64,000 nt of DNA from positions 26,425,105-26,489,104 of the forward strand of contig JALGQZ010000013.1 in the NCBI GenBank assembly GCA_023105745.1, read 5' to 3'. The translations under genes and the position numbers were made by a program. Under the pieces are notes generated by a model. It was not told the DNA's origin, ran no database searches, and was given only the letters and a program-made list of their open reading frames with translations. Positions 23,758 through 37,129 of this stretch are shown here, one piece after another; the stretch's first letter is position 1; each line of letters starts with the position of its first letter. This DNA is from Austropuccinia psidii (taxonomy: Eukaryota; Basidiomycota; Pucciniomycetes; Pucciniales; Sphaerophragmiaceae).

Positions 23758-25899
23758 TGTTTTATTTATAATTCTTCATGAATTCTATGCGTTTTAAGTT
23801 TTTCGTAAGTAATGTGGGGCCTTGAAGCCCCACAAGAAGATGAAACATTTGAAGAAGTAAAAATGGGCTAAAGGGGACATTTATCATAAAATTCCCAAAA
23901 GAATTGTCTTGGGGAAGTGTACAAGGAGACTACCAAAAAAGAACTGGCCCATATGCAAGAGGAATATCAAGCTTTTTGGCTCTGATTTTATTTTACTTAA
24001 ACCTTTTATTGAAGGTTTCATGATGGCCAAAAAGGCAAAGATTTTTCAAAATGGCCTAATGTAAACCTCTGGTACCCATTTATGGTAATTATTATTGAAT
24101 AAAGGCGATAAATATATTTTTTCGTCCTTGAGAGGATTTGAAATTGTTATATTCTTTAATACCTGAGCCCAAGCCATTTTTGGGCTAAATGAGCCTACAA
24201 AAAAGCCTTTTGATAGCTCAAATTGTGTCATAAAGATCATTGTGGGGATATTTTAAGCTGGATTTTGAAATTGGATATCATAGGAAGTATTAAGATTCCC
24301 AAAAAAAACAGCGAGACCTATCTTTGAAAATGATTTTGTGGACCCTTTTGTGATTCCAAGAATAATTTTTGTATTCAAGAATTGGACCAACCTTAATATT
24401 GTAGAAGGGAATTTCCCTTTCGATGGATGTTGATATCAGGGATATAAAAAATATTGAATATGTGAGAGTCAAAGGAACAAGGTGAAATTTACTCTAATAA
24501 ATTTGATAAAATTATGGCTTGATTAGCTGGGGCTCAGAAATGAGGAGAAAAAGAGGAAGACTATATTTTGGAGTAAAAGGAAAAAATACTTTAATTCTTG
24601 TTTAGAATTTCATCAACTTCTTCTAGAACTAAAATAAAATAAATTTTGCAAGCTGAACTATAATTGAAATCCAGTAACTATAGAGAGTAATAAATTGAAA
24701 GTTATTCTCTTTTCTTTAGGGAGTTTTTTAACCTGTCTTGAGAGTTGCATTTGTGAAAAAGGTTCATGATCTCAAAGGAAAAAAATTAAATAGGGATTAA
24801 ACTACAAAAAAAATTAGGAAAAGAAACCAATATCTTCTTTTAATCTATATTTTATCTAGGTAATCTTGTTCTGTTTCATTTTTTTGAAATCCCTTAATGT
24901 GGGTTTTGTTTATTTTGGAGACTTTTTCGACATCACCAACTTAAATCCATATTTTTTCATTTTTAAATTATGTAAGCTCTTTGAAACAAAAAAGGCCTTA
25001 AGTTCTTTGGGGAATGAGCTTTTGAAATAAAAAGACACTGGAATGTTTTTAATAGGTTGGTTTATAAACAAAAACTATTCTTTTCTGAACTTACTCCTGT
25101 GTTGGAATAAATTTAGAAGATTAATTCATTTAATTTAGCAAAGCCCTATAGATATGAAACAAATTTCCAATAATTCCAAAAAGGTAATTTTTCTATAATT
25201 ATGGAGGGCCTTATTATGATTACCTTTGAGGATTCAGAATTGGCTCTTTTTGGACCACCCCCAAATGTGGTAAAAATAATATTTCTTAATGATCTTGAAG
25301 TTGGTACAAGCTCACTTTTTTAACTTTCGGTTTTGGTTTGCGGCTATTTTAATACTGAAATACTGTTTTTTAAAATTGGGGAAGGGAAGTATTCAGAAAT
25401 TTACAGATAGAAAAAATTCAAGCCAAAGTTAAAGAATAGAAAAATAGTTTCAAAAGAAATTGGTTTTTTAGAAACAATATTAAGATCCATCATGCAATAG
25501 GAAAAAATGAATATTCTTTCATAATAATATCAATATTATTTGAGAATTACATTCTTTTCATACTAGTTTTGGAAGATTTATTAATGAAACTTATGCTCTT
25601 ATTACTATTAATCAAGAGTAAATGAATTGTCCTATGAGAAAAATAATTGAATCCTTTTAAATCCAAAAATCAATTATTAATTTCTGGAATATTTCTTCTA
25701 CTTGCTATATACCACTATTAATATCAAAAAAATCAGTAACTAACTACAAGAGCTAACTACAATGATTATTAAACTAATATTAAACTTTTACAAGAGTAAT
25801 CATGTTCTATTCTTGAATAAAGCTATGGAATTTAAAGAGAAAACATTTAATTGGAAAATTGAAAAAATTAATAACACCAAAAGACCCTGAGAATAAGTT

Positions 25900-28728
25900 G
25901 GGAAGTGTTTCTTGAGAGATTATTTGTGGATTTAAAGAATCAGTAATAAAAATTCTGTATTTAAATAACTATATATTCTTTGATTTAAGAGCCTTATGGC
26001 TTATTTGAGATACTTGAATAAACTGATTATGATTTTATAAGAACATATAATATTTTATTAATTATCTACTGATTTAACTGACTGATGATAATAAATATTT
26101 GAAAAATCAGCAAGAAAAGGGTTCTTTGAAGCCTAAAAAACCTAAAAGAGATGTTAAATTGGGAAAACTGAAAGGAAAATATATTCTAAATTGATGAACC
26201 TCTTTTGATTACTGATTACATAAGCTTTTATCACATACTTAAGTATGTGATTTTACATGGATACCAACCAATTTATGGTTAAGAAATAATTATTTTGGAA
26301 CTTCAAATCTTCCTTCGTTGCAAAGAAAATATCTATTTCTAAAATTCATCAATTTCATTGTAAACTGTATCACTGGTTGAACTCTCTGTCATCCTGCGAG
26401 TCAAAACCAGAGCACAAGCATGACAGAAATACACCATAAACCAATGGTAGAGCAAAATTCCCACCAAGAGTGTCCTGAGCCAAAATAGCGCACGATTTCA
26501 TTCAAAAGAAAGATTAAAGTAATATATTCACAAAAATAAAATTCCCATAATCATAGGAAAAGTAATGACAAAGTTACTCCAGCTCAAAGCAGTAACTTAG
26601 CATAAAAATCAATTTTCACCTCATCTGAATTCTTTAGAAAGAGGCAGAAAGTAATCAAATATGTGCTGATATTAAATTCATAAGTTAGGAATATAAAATT
26701 TTACTCGAAAAATGGAGCTAGAATTGAAAATATAGAAGTTATGGCCAAATATAGGCCAAATAAGGGTGAAAGAATATTCACCTCTTATATAGCCTTGACA
26801 GCTTTGGTAGTAGATATCCAAAGGGTGGTTGTTTTAACAAGAAAAGATCCTGAGCCCTCTAATGGTACTCTCCATATCCTTGTAACACCTCTAGAACAAA
26901 AGGTATCAAGGATAATAGCTTATACAAGCTTTATCAAAAACTCAAATTCCAATAATGGAATTCAAAAACTGTTCAGCTTTGCCATATTTAATTTCAAGAA
27001 TACAAAATGAGTGACCATTGTGTAGAAAACATAATGGGCTAAAAAATGAACTACTTTTGAGTCTTCTATCTTCAAACCTGACAAATTTACGGAAGTTTCA
27101 AGGTCACAATACCAATAATGTGGGATACTATCCCATTACTATGAATATGAGGTGTCAAAATGAATTTTTTTTATACTTATATACCTCATATTATGAGTAG
27201 AATGGGGTCTACTGACACATTCTGTACAGCTTTCTACATGTCTGTGAGGGCCCCTGTATTATGGAAAAGTTACAAAATGTGGTTTCAAAACCACATATGA
27301 GCCCAATAAAACTTATACAGGGATGTGTAAGCCACACGCCATTCCTTTGGAGTCAAGCATCTTCACCTCTTTTGTGTGGCAAGGACCAGTGGTCCCTCCA
27401 CCCACTTTTCAGAATGTAAAGGGACCATCCTCTGCCCAAAAGAGGAATCCAAATATTTCTCTTGAATTCCTATGTTTTAATATTTTCAACCAAAACAGCA
27501 CTCTTGAGTAAAACTTGGGTTATGATTAGAATTAGAATCAATAAATTGATAAACACTGAACCACAGGCTTTCAGAAGCACTAACCAAAAATATACTCATA
27601 GTAAAACCCTTATAATCTCTAAAATTACTTTATTAACCATTTCAAAGCCACAGTCTTAGTCTTGTAAATAATATTTCATAGAGTCATCCCAAAAATATCT
27701 GTGGCTTCTGAAGCTTCAGTATTTCACATGGAATAATAAAAAATGGATTGTAAGTAAAGCTTCTAGTTGATATTATGGAGTAAAGGTTTTTTTGAGCTTT
27801 GATTAAACATCACCACTTAATCTATCTTTGATTAATGCTTAGTATTTCCTCATTGATGATTTGATTTGAGATGAATTTTTGAAGTTTTTCCTCAATTTTT
27901 AAATGATCAATTCTAACATTAAGATAAAAGCTTGTTTCCATGAGGTAATCATAAGAGTAATAGTCCACAAGGGTATCTCTTTAATGCTCTTTGGCTTATT
28001 CATGGTAAATAGTTTCACATTGACATTGTTACAGGGTTTGGAGGTGCTGATTACCTCCTTGGCACATAAGAATATAAACTTATATGCTCTTTCCTCATGA
28101 CTTGATAGGACTTATCCTGAATCAAAAGGCTTTAAAAGGGTCTTTATTTAATTATTAGGCCATGATAAGCCATGTATCCAATCTCTGGATTGGTATACAC
28201 CCAAGTAGCCCCAGAATCTGGGTTAACCTTGGTTTATTTTCTTTATCTAGTCACCCTTAGCTATTTTTATATGAAAATAGTAGTTAAGACCTTAATTCTG
28301 GTACTAAGTATCAGTGAAGTCAATCTATAAGTCACAATATACTAAAGTTAAGTACAAAAGAAAATCAATAAACATAATGTTAGTTTATATTTAGAATGGG
28401 ACTCAACAGAATTCCATTAGTTTTACATGAAAATTCAAAAAATTCTTCAGAATTCTTCAATCTGGTATTGATTATGAGAAATTGAATTATTTCAAATTTC
28501 AGCACCTCATAGAGCTGTAAGACTTATGGAGCACAAACAGGTGAAATTTTGCAAATAATCCAAATATGACATATATAAATTTATTTCATTACTCAAGAAA
28601 AATTACTCATATTTACTTTGTGAAAAATGATAAATTTTGAGTATACACGTGGCTTATTAGTTTTCATACCCAATAATTAAGTTATTTTTGGCCTATTTGG
28701 GTATGCAAATTATTACTCAAGGGTCATA
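25900..28728. repeat. Degenerate repeat H, copy 1, with LTR-like end
   Basis: Parts of this stretch align with 31380-32500. Shared landmarks are GATTTTACATGGAT (near 26250 and 31785), TAAGTAAAGCTT (near 27755 and 31970) and AAAGCTTGTTTCCATGAGGT (near 27925 and 32130). About 1.3 kb (roughly 26345-27690) is present only here. The right end, CCTATTTGGGTATG...CTCAAGGGTCATA, resembles the 3' ends of the A and B LTRs, so H is probably a very old LTR of that clade. The left boundary is uncertain. The short ORF at 26741-27010 has no recognisable features. Confidence 0.45.
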
Positions 28729-31379
28729 ATATCTGTTATTAGTATTATGATTCAGACTTAATTACTAATATAGAAAATCCTTTTCTTATTACTATATTAC
28801 CACTTTCATCATGAGGATATTATGCGATGTTCTCCTAATACTATACAAAAAAATCTAATAATAATAATAATTTAGGTCTTATGTGAGTATTTCTTTATTT
28901 TTATATGAGAATCAGGTTCAAATTATAAAGAACATAATATTATTTTAGTGATAGTATCTTTATTATTATCATGGGAAAAACCTCATCATTTCCACAAGGG
29001 AGTTTCATTTTTTCTCAATGTAAATTCTACTGTTTTGGTAATATTCATTCCTTCTTAAATTAGGGGTTATGATATCAGAGAAGTCCAATATTGGAAAGCT
29101 CACATTTTTCCACAACTTCCACATTGAAATACTGTGTTTTTGAAAATCTCCTATACAGAAAAGTGTTTTCTTTCCAAGGACAAAAGGCATGATTTTCTGC
29201 TCAAAAATAAGGCCTCTTATTATGAAAGATACCAAATGGAATTAGTATTCCAATCCTTTTATCTGAGAACACAGTACTGGGTTCATGTTTCATTGCATTA
29301 AAACAAATTTTATTTCGATAAAACAAGGATCCCATTGACTATTTTGCACTTAAGGGGAAGCTTCCCTTCTTCTTTCCTTAGTCTCTATGAAAAATAAATC
29401 ATTTGACACACAGCTTTATATTTTAGATTTAAAATGACAAATAACTCTGAAATAACCCCATTTGTTAATGGTTTCATTAATTATAGCCTTTTTGATAACC
29501 TAGCTCTAATAACTATTCTGGCTAAATTCAAAGATAAAACCACTTTATATGAAGCATAATAAAATATATCCAAATCCTAGAAAACCAAACCATTATCATT
29601 ATATAAGTACCTTAATTGGTTTTCCCAATATTTAATCTGAGATCCCAGAAGCTGTGTGATTAATTTTCAATTTCCTTTCAAATATTGGCTTGAAATATAT
29701 AATAATTTGAAGTATTCAAAAACAGATAAAAAAGCAAGAAAGGTTGCCAAAAAATTCATTTGAATCTTTCAAATCCCATTAAGGATAAAATGGCAATTTT
29801 GCAGCTTTGAAAAAGCTTGTGATGCTTTTTGGTATAATGCATGGAGAAATTGTTTTGTGCAAAATAAGGCTTTTATTATATATAAAGTAAGCTAAATGAC
29901 TTGGCTTGAGTTATTCCTGAGGTAATGAAAGATGTAGGATCTCCTGGGTGTGTTAGATTCATTATTGTGATCTTGAGTTGTTTTTCTCAAAAAACACAAA
30001 ACAATTGAGAAGAAAATTTTGAATTCAAAGAGGGTATGTGTATTTTTAAATTTTCTTAGTGGTAAACTCTAATAATTTCTTAAATATTTTAATTAAATAC
30101 CTATTTTACTCATATTAAATTGGCTGTTAATGTGAGAGAAAAATAATTTCCTAGAATATTGAGCTCTATGTATCATTTCTTTATTCAGATGTCTATCAGC
30201 ATACATATATTTTGAAGTCATATAAGCATTTATATTCAAAATGTTAGTGTTTAATCTGCTAATTTTCAGTGAACCATCCCACAATGGTTCTCTTAAAATT
30301 ACGAATGTTTCGTTTCAAGATTTAAAACAATAAAAAATTGAATCAATGAGCTTTAAGGTATATATTTTGTATCAAATTTTCAATACAGATTTTAGAAGGA
30401 AGGTGTTCATGTTTTCAGAAGATGAGAAAATAAATATTTAATCAATTCAGTAATTTATCAAAAGATGATTATTCACAATAGTTATAAAAAATGAGTTTAA
30501 AAATTGGTTTATGAATGAAATTTCATAAATGTCCAAAGCTGATAATCTCCAGTTGGATCAATAAAAATATATATCATTAATGCATAATTATCTCCAATTT
30601 AAAGTAAATAAATGATATTTTTTTAAAAATTCAATTTTTGTGGTGTTAAAATTGGCCCTTTTATTCAAAAGGATTTCAAGATAAGCTTTGAGATAACTTA
30701 TCAAAATTGAAAAAAAATCATCTTTTATTTCAAAGGAAAAAAAATAAGTCATTCAATCCTTTTTAATAATATTAATTTGATTCTTGGATTTCATGTTAGT
30801 TATCTCTGAGTGTTCAAAATTTACTCAAAATATACCAGCCTTCTGGGAAAAGAAATTATGAAACAGCTAGTCAAATAAGCCTTGTGTATTATGACATTTC
30901 TCAAAATCAATATAATAAAAGGGAAATTATAATAAGCTAAAGTTTGAATTTTGAATTAATTAACAATTTAATTTAGATTATTATTGAGAAAATGAAATTG
31001 TAAATTATATCAAATAAAAAACAATAATATTTAATAATTTTATTAAAAAAATCATTCTATTACCAAAATATGTTACCAAAATATAAGGTTAAGGGTATTT
31101 TTGCTCTACCAGAGTGAATGATACTTAAAATAGAGCATTAAAATCACAGGAAATATTTATAGACCAAAAAATATTGAAAAATATCATTCCAGAAGAATAA
31201 TATTTAACAGGACTTCCTTTGAAGAATTATAGATAGGATTGAGTATAAAAGAACTTGTAGACTTAATATTTATAAAATTTCTTCAAACCAATTATTATAA
31301 GGATGAAAATTCTAAAAAAATACTAACAAAAATATAACCACAAAATATGAGGTCAAAAAATTCAGATCACATAGAATTA
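28729..31379. other. AT-rich DNA without a recognised gene
   Basis: Only short ORFs without domain signals. No LTR ends, inverted repeats or RNA genes recognised. Confidence 0.5.
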
Positions 31380-32500
31380 TAGAATTGAAGGCTTTTGAGT
31401 AAGTTTGAAAAAGAGTACTTGTGGATTTACAAAAATGAAATAGATATTTAAGTAATTCAAAGTTCAAGAATTAGGTTACTAACAGAGTTAACCATAATAT
31501 TCTTTATTAAAAACCTTTTGATTCTTTAAAAAGATTCAAAATGTTCAAGAATACCTTTAGAATACCTTTTTAGTGATATACTAGTATAAATCTATAATAT
31601 TGAAATGATAATAGGATGATCCTTGGAAAAAATAGAAATATCGGGCTTCTATTAAGTCTAAAATTACTCCCAAAGGTATTGAAAGGAGTAAAATAAAAAA
31701 AATGAATGAGAAACAATTTGCCCGATTTTTTTATGGTTACATCATCTGTCATATGAAATTATCATAATCACTTAAGCATGGGATTTTACATGGATGCCAA
31801 ACTATTTATGGCTAGAAGATAATGAAGTTAGTAAAGTATATATTTTCTTATTTGAAAATTAAATTTTTCATAAATTTTTTCATTTTTATTGGAAATTCCA
31901 TCACAGGATATGACTTCTATTAATTTTTGAAGATTCAGTGTTTCATTTGGAATCATTAAAAATGGACTTTAAGTAAAGCTTTCTATTTAGATTGATAAGT
32001 AAAAAAATTGGTTTCATTTTTTATACCTTCTTCTATATTACTGAGCTTTTCATAATTTCAAATTAATAACTGTATTCCTAATGAATTTGTGAATTTTTAA
32101 CTCATTTCTCACATGTTGAAGGCAATTGGTATAGTAAAAGCTTGTTTCCATGAGGTTATGATATAGATGCTAGCCCAAAAAAATGTTTCAATCAATTTCC
32201 TTTGGCCTATCTAGGATAAATAATGAATAGCTTAAATGGTCAAATCAGCGAAAGGTGCTCATTACCTTCTTGGAACATCAAATCAGCAGCTTATTGGCAA
32301 TTGTCTTATGATATAATGGGACTTACACTTGGTAGAAAATTTGTCAAAAGGGCTGAATAAAACAATTGGAACAAGATAATTCATGGATCCAATTTTCATG
32401 AAAATGATATGAAAGGAGAAAATTTGGAGAATAAAGGATTAAAATAAAATGAAGAGAAATTAAACTACAGGAGGTTCCAAGCTTTATCACTGAGGCTGAT
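31380..32500. repeat. Degenerate repeat H, copy 2
   Basis: Aligns with the left and middle parts of 25900-28280, skipping about 1.3 kb of copy 1. It lacks the LTR-like 3' end seen at 28690-28728 and stops where element E remains begin. Boundaries are approximate. Confidence 0.45.
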
Positions 32501-32917
32501 ATTTGATGTTAATTGACCAAAGACCTGGAGGAGAAAATTGATTCCATTTTCCCAATAAGTTTCCAAGGTAATTTTTTGACAGATTCCAGACCCCTAATGG
32601 AAGTTAAAACCAAGAGAGGAACTTACATTTTGTAGTTGCCAATCCCACCAGTGCCATAAAAGAATAATAACTGGCTGAAGGAATGACTTGGAAGTTGAGC
32701 TAAAAAGAAATGGTCCATTTTCCCAAGTGAAAATATCCATAAATATTGGAATTGAGGTTGAAAGCTTGGATAGAGTCCTGTGTACAGGGAAGTGACAAGT
32801 GATCACAGGGTGGCCAAGGTGATGCTTACAAAAAAAGGTTAGAATAAATCTAAAGGTGTATACCAGGAGTGGGAACTTAACTTCATAAAATCCTCTCCCA
32901 ACCAAGCACAATAAAAA

Positions 32918-35900
32918 TCAATCTCTTGAAGAATCTTGCCCTGGATTTTCAGGATAAAATTCATGGAAATCTTTGACTGGTACAGGACAATTCTTCAGGT
33001 TTTCAGCTGGTTCCCAAGTGTATCTTTCTGGGTTTCTACTAAAACCTTTCCATTCCACCAAATACAAGTATTTTCCTCTCCTGATATTAGAATACAGTAT
33101 TTTAGGGACTTCCCATTCCTCTTCTTCTTCAATGATGATTGGAGGAGGATGCTTGTGATGCCTATTTGGGATACTTGATGTCTTGACTGGTTCTAAGAGG
33201 GAGATATGGAAGACTGGGTGAATGTATTTCCATTGAGATGGGAGTTTGAGGTGGTAGGAATGAGTGCTTACTTTCTTCAAGATTGGAAAAGAACCCAACC
33301 ATCTTTCTCATAGTTTTTTGGTGGGTCTGGTTGATTTGCTGCTCTTTGACAAAATCCACACCATGTAACTAGGGTTGAAAGTAGGTGTACTTGCTCTAAT
33401 TTTATCTCAATACCTCTTAAAACTGTTTATGGCAACTACAAGTTCTCTCTTGGCATCTTTATGGACTGATTGTATTTTTTTAATACCTTTCCAGCAGGAG
33501 TTTCTTGAGTAATTTGAACTGCATAAAATTGGGGATTTATTCCATAAAATGTGAAAACAGTGATTTCTTTGTTGAAGAGTGGTCAGAGTTATTGTAAGCA
33601 AATTCAACTAGAGGGAGTAAGGTGTTCCACTCATCTTGATGATAACTAAAATAAATCTGAAGTTACTGTTATGGTATCTGATTTACTGTCACATTGATTC
33701 CAGAAACCATCAACAAGCACTCAGGGTCATGTGAGAACAGGAGGTCCCCCACCACCACCATGACTAGAACTTAGGTTTCTTGATGGCACAATCATCAAAA
33801 CCAAGCAGAAAAGGCTACAAGATCAAGGTTGAATTTCCTTGATCTTTTTCTGGTATTATAGGTCACAGTCCCCCCAGGGTAGGACGCACTGCATCCCAAA
33901 GTGCGCTAACACAGATGGGAAACCCTTTCCTTCCATCAGGGGCATCAGCTAAACAACAGGCCAATATAAGGAGCCATAAAGGTTATGGGTCATCACTCCC
34001 AAGCCCTTTCTGACAACAGGTTTGAAACCCCCAAATTGTGCAATATGTGTATTGCTCACAATTGTGAAATCCACCCATGACAGTAAACCTTGATCTTCTT
34101 TTATCTTCACAATGCTGTCTGCAAGACCTCAACAAAGGGAAATATTGCCAAAAAGGCTATTAAGATGGTTAAAAGACTGGTTAATACTGGAAAGCTGAAG
34201 ATCACATTCCACCATGTGACATTTACCCTCTCTGTCTGTCCATCAGTTTCAGGATGGTAAGCAGTTAATAGATCTCTAGAAATCTTGATCTTTGGACAAA
34301 TACTGGTATAAAATGAAGAAACACAAAATGAATCTCTATCAATGACTATTATTGAAGGAAGAAAATTCTTTTAGTAGATATTATTGAAGAATTAATGGGG
34401 CAAATCCAGTGAATTAATTGAAGACATTGTTTGAATAAATCTTTTTTTTATTTTTGAGAATATGTCCACTATGACCAGAATTCAGTCAAAGGAACTGGAA
34501 AGTGGAAATTGAGTTATGAATTCCATTGAAAGAAAAATGCAAGGGCCATTTGTAATTGGAAGAAACTTGAGTAATACAAACTTCTTGTGATGAATATTAT
34601 TCTTTCTTGAGCACTCTTGACTGGATAAAGCATAATACTTGATAAACTGAGTCATTCTGGACCAGTTGAACTCCCACTTGACAAGCTTGAGAGTCTTCTC
34701 TTGGCCTGGATGGCTGACTAGAGGAGAGTCTTGGTAATTTTGAAGTATATCAAGCTGTATTGTGGGTTCATTTGGGACCACCACCCAATCTTTGAAGAGA
34801 AGAATTTGGAAATAATGAGCAAGAGAATAATATTCAACAGATTTACCTTTTCCCAAATCTTTAAGAATACTTATGTATTGCAAATCTTGCCATAATTTCT
34901 TCTTAATTGAATCATTCAGATTTGATGATGAATCCCCCTTGACTGAAAACAAGTGTGAGGCTTGAATTTCATTCTGCTTGATCATTTGTTTATAATTCAT
35001 TGGAGTCTTTCTGATTAAATCCCCCTCTTTGGGTAAACTTTTCCTGACTTGCTAAAGCATCTGGAAGGGTTTCCAGGCAGAAAGGGCAGTTGGCAATTGA
35101 AGAATGAAATTCTGAAAGCAATTATGCCCCTCTGTCTTGAAAGAAAGTAATAATATTTGAAGTAATGGAGTATTGAAGGGATGAATGATTGGTTGGAACT
35201 TCAAAAGGCTGTGAAATAGAAAGAAAAAAAGCCCTCCAGCACTTGAGAGACAAGACTATTCAAAGAAGTCCCTTGTCATCATTCTCATAGTTGAGCTCTT
35301 CTGGAAGTAACTTGAAACTATAAAATTCAATGGGATGTTTTCCTGAGTCATAAGCCTCACACAGTAAAGCATCCAAGGCATAATAAGAGGCATTGACCTT
35401 TACAATAGTGGGTAGGGAAGGATTGGAGCAGTAGTTAAAGCCTCTTTGGGTTGATGAAGCTGGCTAAGAGAATACTTATTTAGGAGTAAAACTGAATCTT
35501 TCTTGAGGAAGTTGGTTAGTGGACTTATTTTCTTTGAATAATTGTTGGTTAAAAATTTTCGAGATTGGAAAAGCAAAGGAATGATTTAGGAGCCTTGAGT
35601 TTTCTTCGGGGTGGCCAATTAAGAATTTTCTGAACTTTTGATTGGTCCATCTTGAGGCCTTCAGAAGAAGCAATATAACCTGAGTTCTACACCCTTGAAG
35701 CATGAAAGAGGAGCTTGGAGGCCTTAGCACAGAGTTTATTGGCTCTTAGTCTGGCTAGAAGAGTGGACACATTAGTTAAATGTTCTTCCTCAGACTTAGA
35801 AATAAGCATAATTTCATGCAAAATAAAAATTCAGGAGATCAGATAAAATATCATAGACAATATTTTGAAAAGAGGCAGGAGCATTGGTGAGCTCAAATGG

Positions 35901-36430
35901 CATAACCAAGTACTCATAAATTCCATATTCAGCTCTAAAAGCTGTCAAATTTTCATCAACCTCCTGGATTCTCAGCAGGCTATATGAACCACATAGATCA
36001 ATCTTGGAGAAGATATAAGAGTCATTAAGAGCAGTGAGAAGCTGATACATAGTAGGAACAGGATATTTGTTCTTGCTAGTGACAGTCTTGAGCTTGCAGT
36101 AATCAACACACAAACAAAGGCCACCATCCTTTTTGACAAAGAGGACAGGTGCTCCTGTTGAAGAGGATCTTAGCTGGATTACAAAGGTTCTCTACATTCT
36201 CTGAAATGTAGGCCCTGAGTGTCTTGGCCTCCTGGTTTGATAAAGAGTACAAGACACCAACTGGAGGTAGAGACCCCTCAAATTCAATATGGTTATCACA
36301 GGCACAGTGAGGAGGAAATTTCTCTGCTTTCACCTTGGAGAATACTTCCAAATAGGTGTGATACGCAGAAAAAACATCCTTAATAATGGTTTTAATTTCT
36401 TCTGGCTCTTCCTCTTCATCCCACAACTCC
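32918..36430 (-). pseudogene. Decayed pol of element E (RT, RNase H, integrase, chromodomain)
   Basis: Readable minus-strand blocks: 36113-35814, RT core (VDYCKLKTVTSKNKYPVP, FSKIDLCGSYSLLRI, YEYLVMPFELTNAPASFQ); the YxDD motif that should follow is unreadable. 35330-35230 has the DSGK..SF..LLP-type RNase H remnants in other frames. 35000-34482 is the integrase zinc finger (DSPLVSHPGQEKTLKL, with the second His region altered, and LSSQECSRK, where one Cys is lost). 33298-32918 is the GPF-linked part and chromodomain (EEWEVPKILYSNIRRGKYLYLVEWKGFSRNPERYTWEP). Element D gives the intact equivalent. The 535-bp solo LTR J splits integrase between D-like AILNQIL and the TDGQTERV region. Not functional. 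Confidence 0.85.
33687..34221 (+). repeat. Solo LTR J (535 bp) nested in element E integrase
   Basis: It starts TGTCACAT and ends ATGTGACA, an 8-bp terminal inverted repeat, and is flanked by the perfect duplication TTTAC (33682-33686 and 34222-34226). Removing it rejoins the integrase sequence as in element D (TCTGATTTACCCTCTCTGTC). It is richer in G and C than its surroundings. A TATA-like TATAAG (33965) and a strong hairpin (34034-34063) follow each other on the plus strand, which is why I give plus orientation. No internal region remains. Confidence 0.88.
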
Positions 36431-37129
36431 TCCAGGAAGTCATTATCAGATGAAGTGAAGATATAGAATTATATTCCCCAACATCTTTTATCTCTAGTGG
36501 ATATTAATGACTGAGGAGAATTTATGGAAGTAATATAGACAGAAGTTTGAAAACATGGTGTTCTAAAATCACCGACCAGATATGCACAAGTGGTTGAAGT
36601 GGAAAAGTCATTACAGAAGGGAATATGAGAATAACTGGAGTCCTTATAGTCAGGATTAAAGGTGATAAGCCCTTGCCTCAAATCAATAGATGGATCAAAG
36701 TTATTAGAAAGTCAAATATAAATATGAGTTTCTCTACCTTGGGGGTATCAATGACTAAAAAAGCCCATTAAAAGCTTGGGAAAGAAAGGAGCTCAACCAT
36801 ATATTTAGTATGGTGAGTCACAAATAAATGAGGGGACTCTGAGGACTCCAAAATTATAAGTGGAATATTCTCTGGGAGTTCTTACATGGCCAAAAAAGAA
36901 ATACTGCTTCTCAATAAATGAGCTTGTAGCACCTAAATAAATGACAATACTGTAAAACATATCAGAGCAAGAATAAAAAACAAAAACTTGGGGAGATTTT
37001 TTGACATCAGTGTTCAGAATTCACAATTGTTCCCTGGGTGGAAAACAGTGAGGACCATTACAAACAACATGATCTTCACTCAGGTTTTTCCTTGCTAGGA
37101 AATCTGCCCTCTGGTTTTGAGACCTTCTT

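Larger units (their letters stand above)
17300..25899. other. Long AT-rich region without a recognised gene
   Basis: Only short chance ORFs occur and none has domain-like composition. Small structures seen: a two-copy tandem repeat at 20603-20756, a 9-bp microsatellite at 23722-23757, and an 8-bp inverted repeat TGTGGGGC...GCCCCACA at 23813-23834. Very old transposon remains are likely but I cannot assign them. Confidence 0.5.

Noticed and set aside
26741..27010. 89-codon plus-strand ORF
   Set aside because: No recognisable motif; inside a segment of repeat H without other coding remains.
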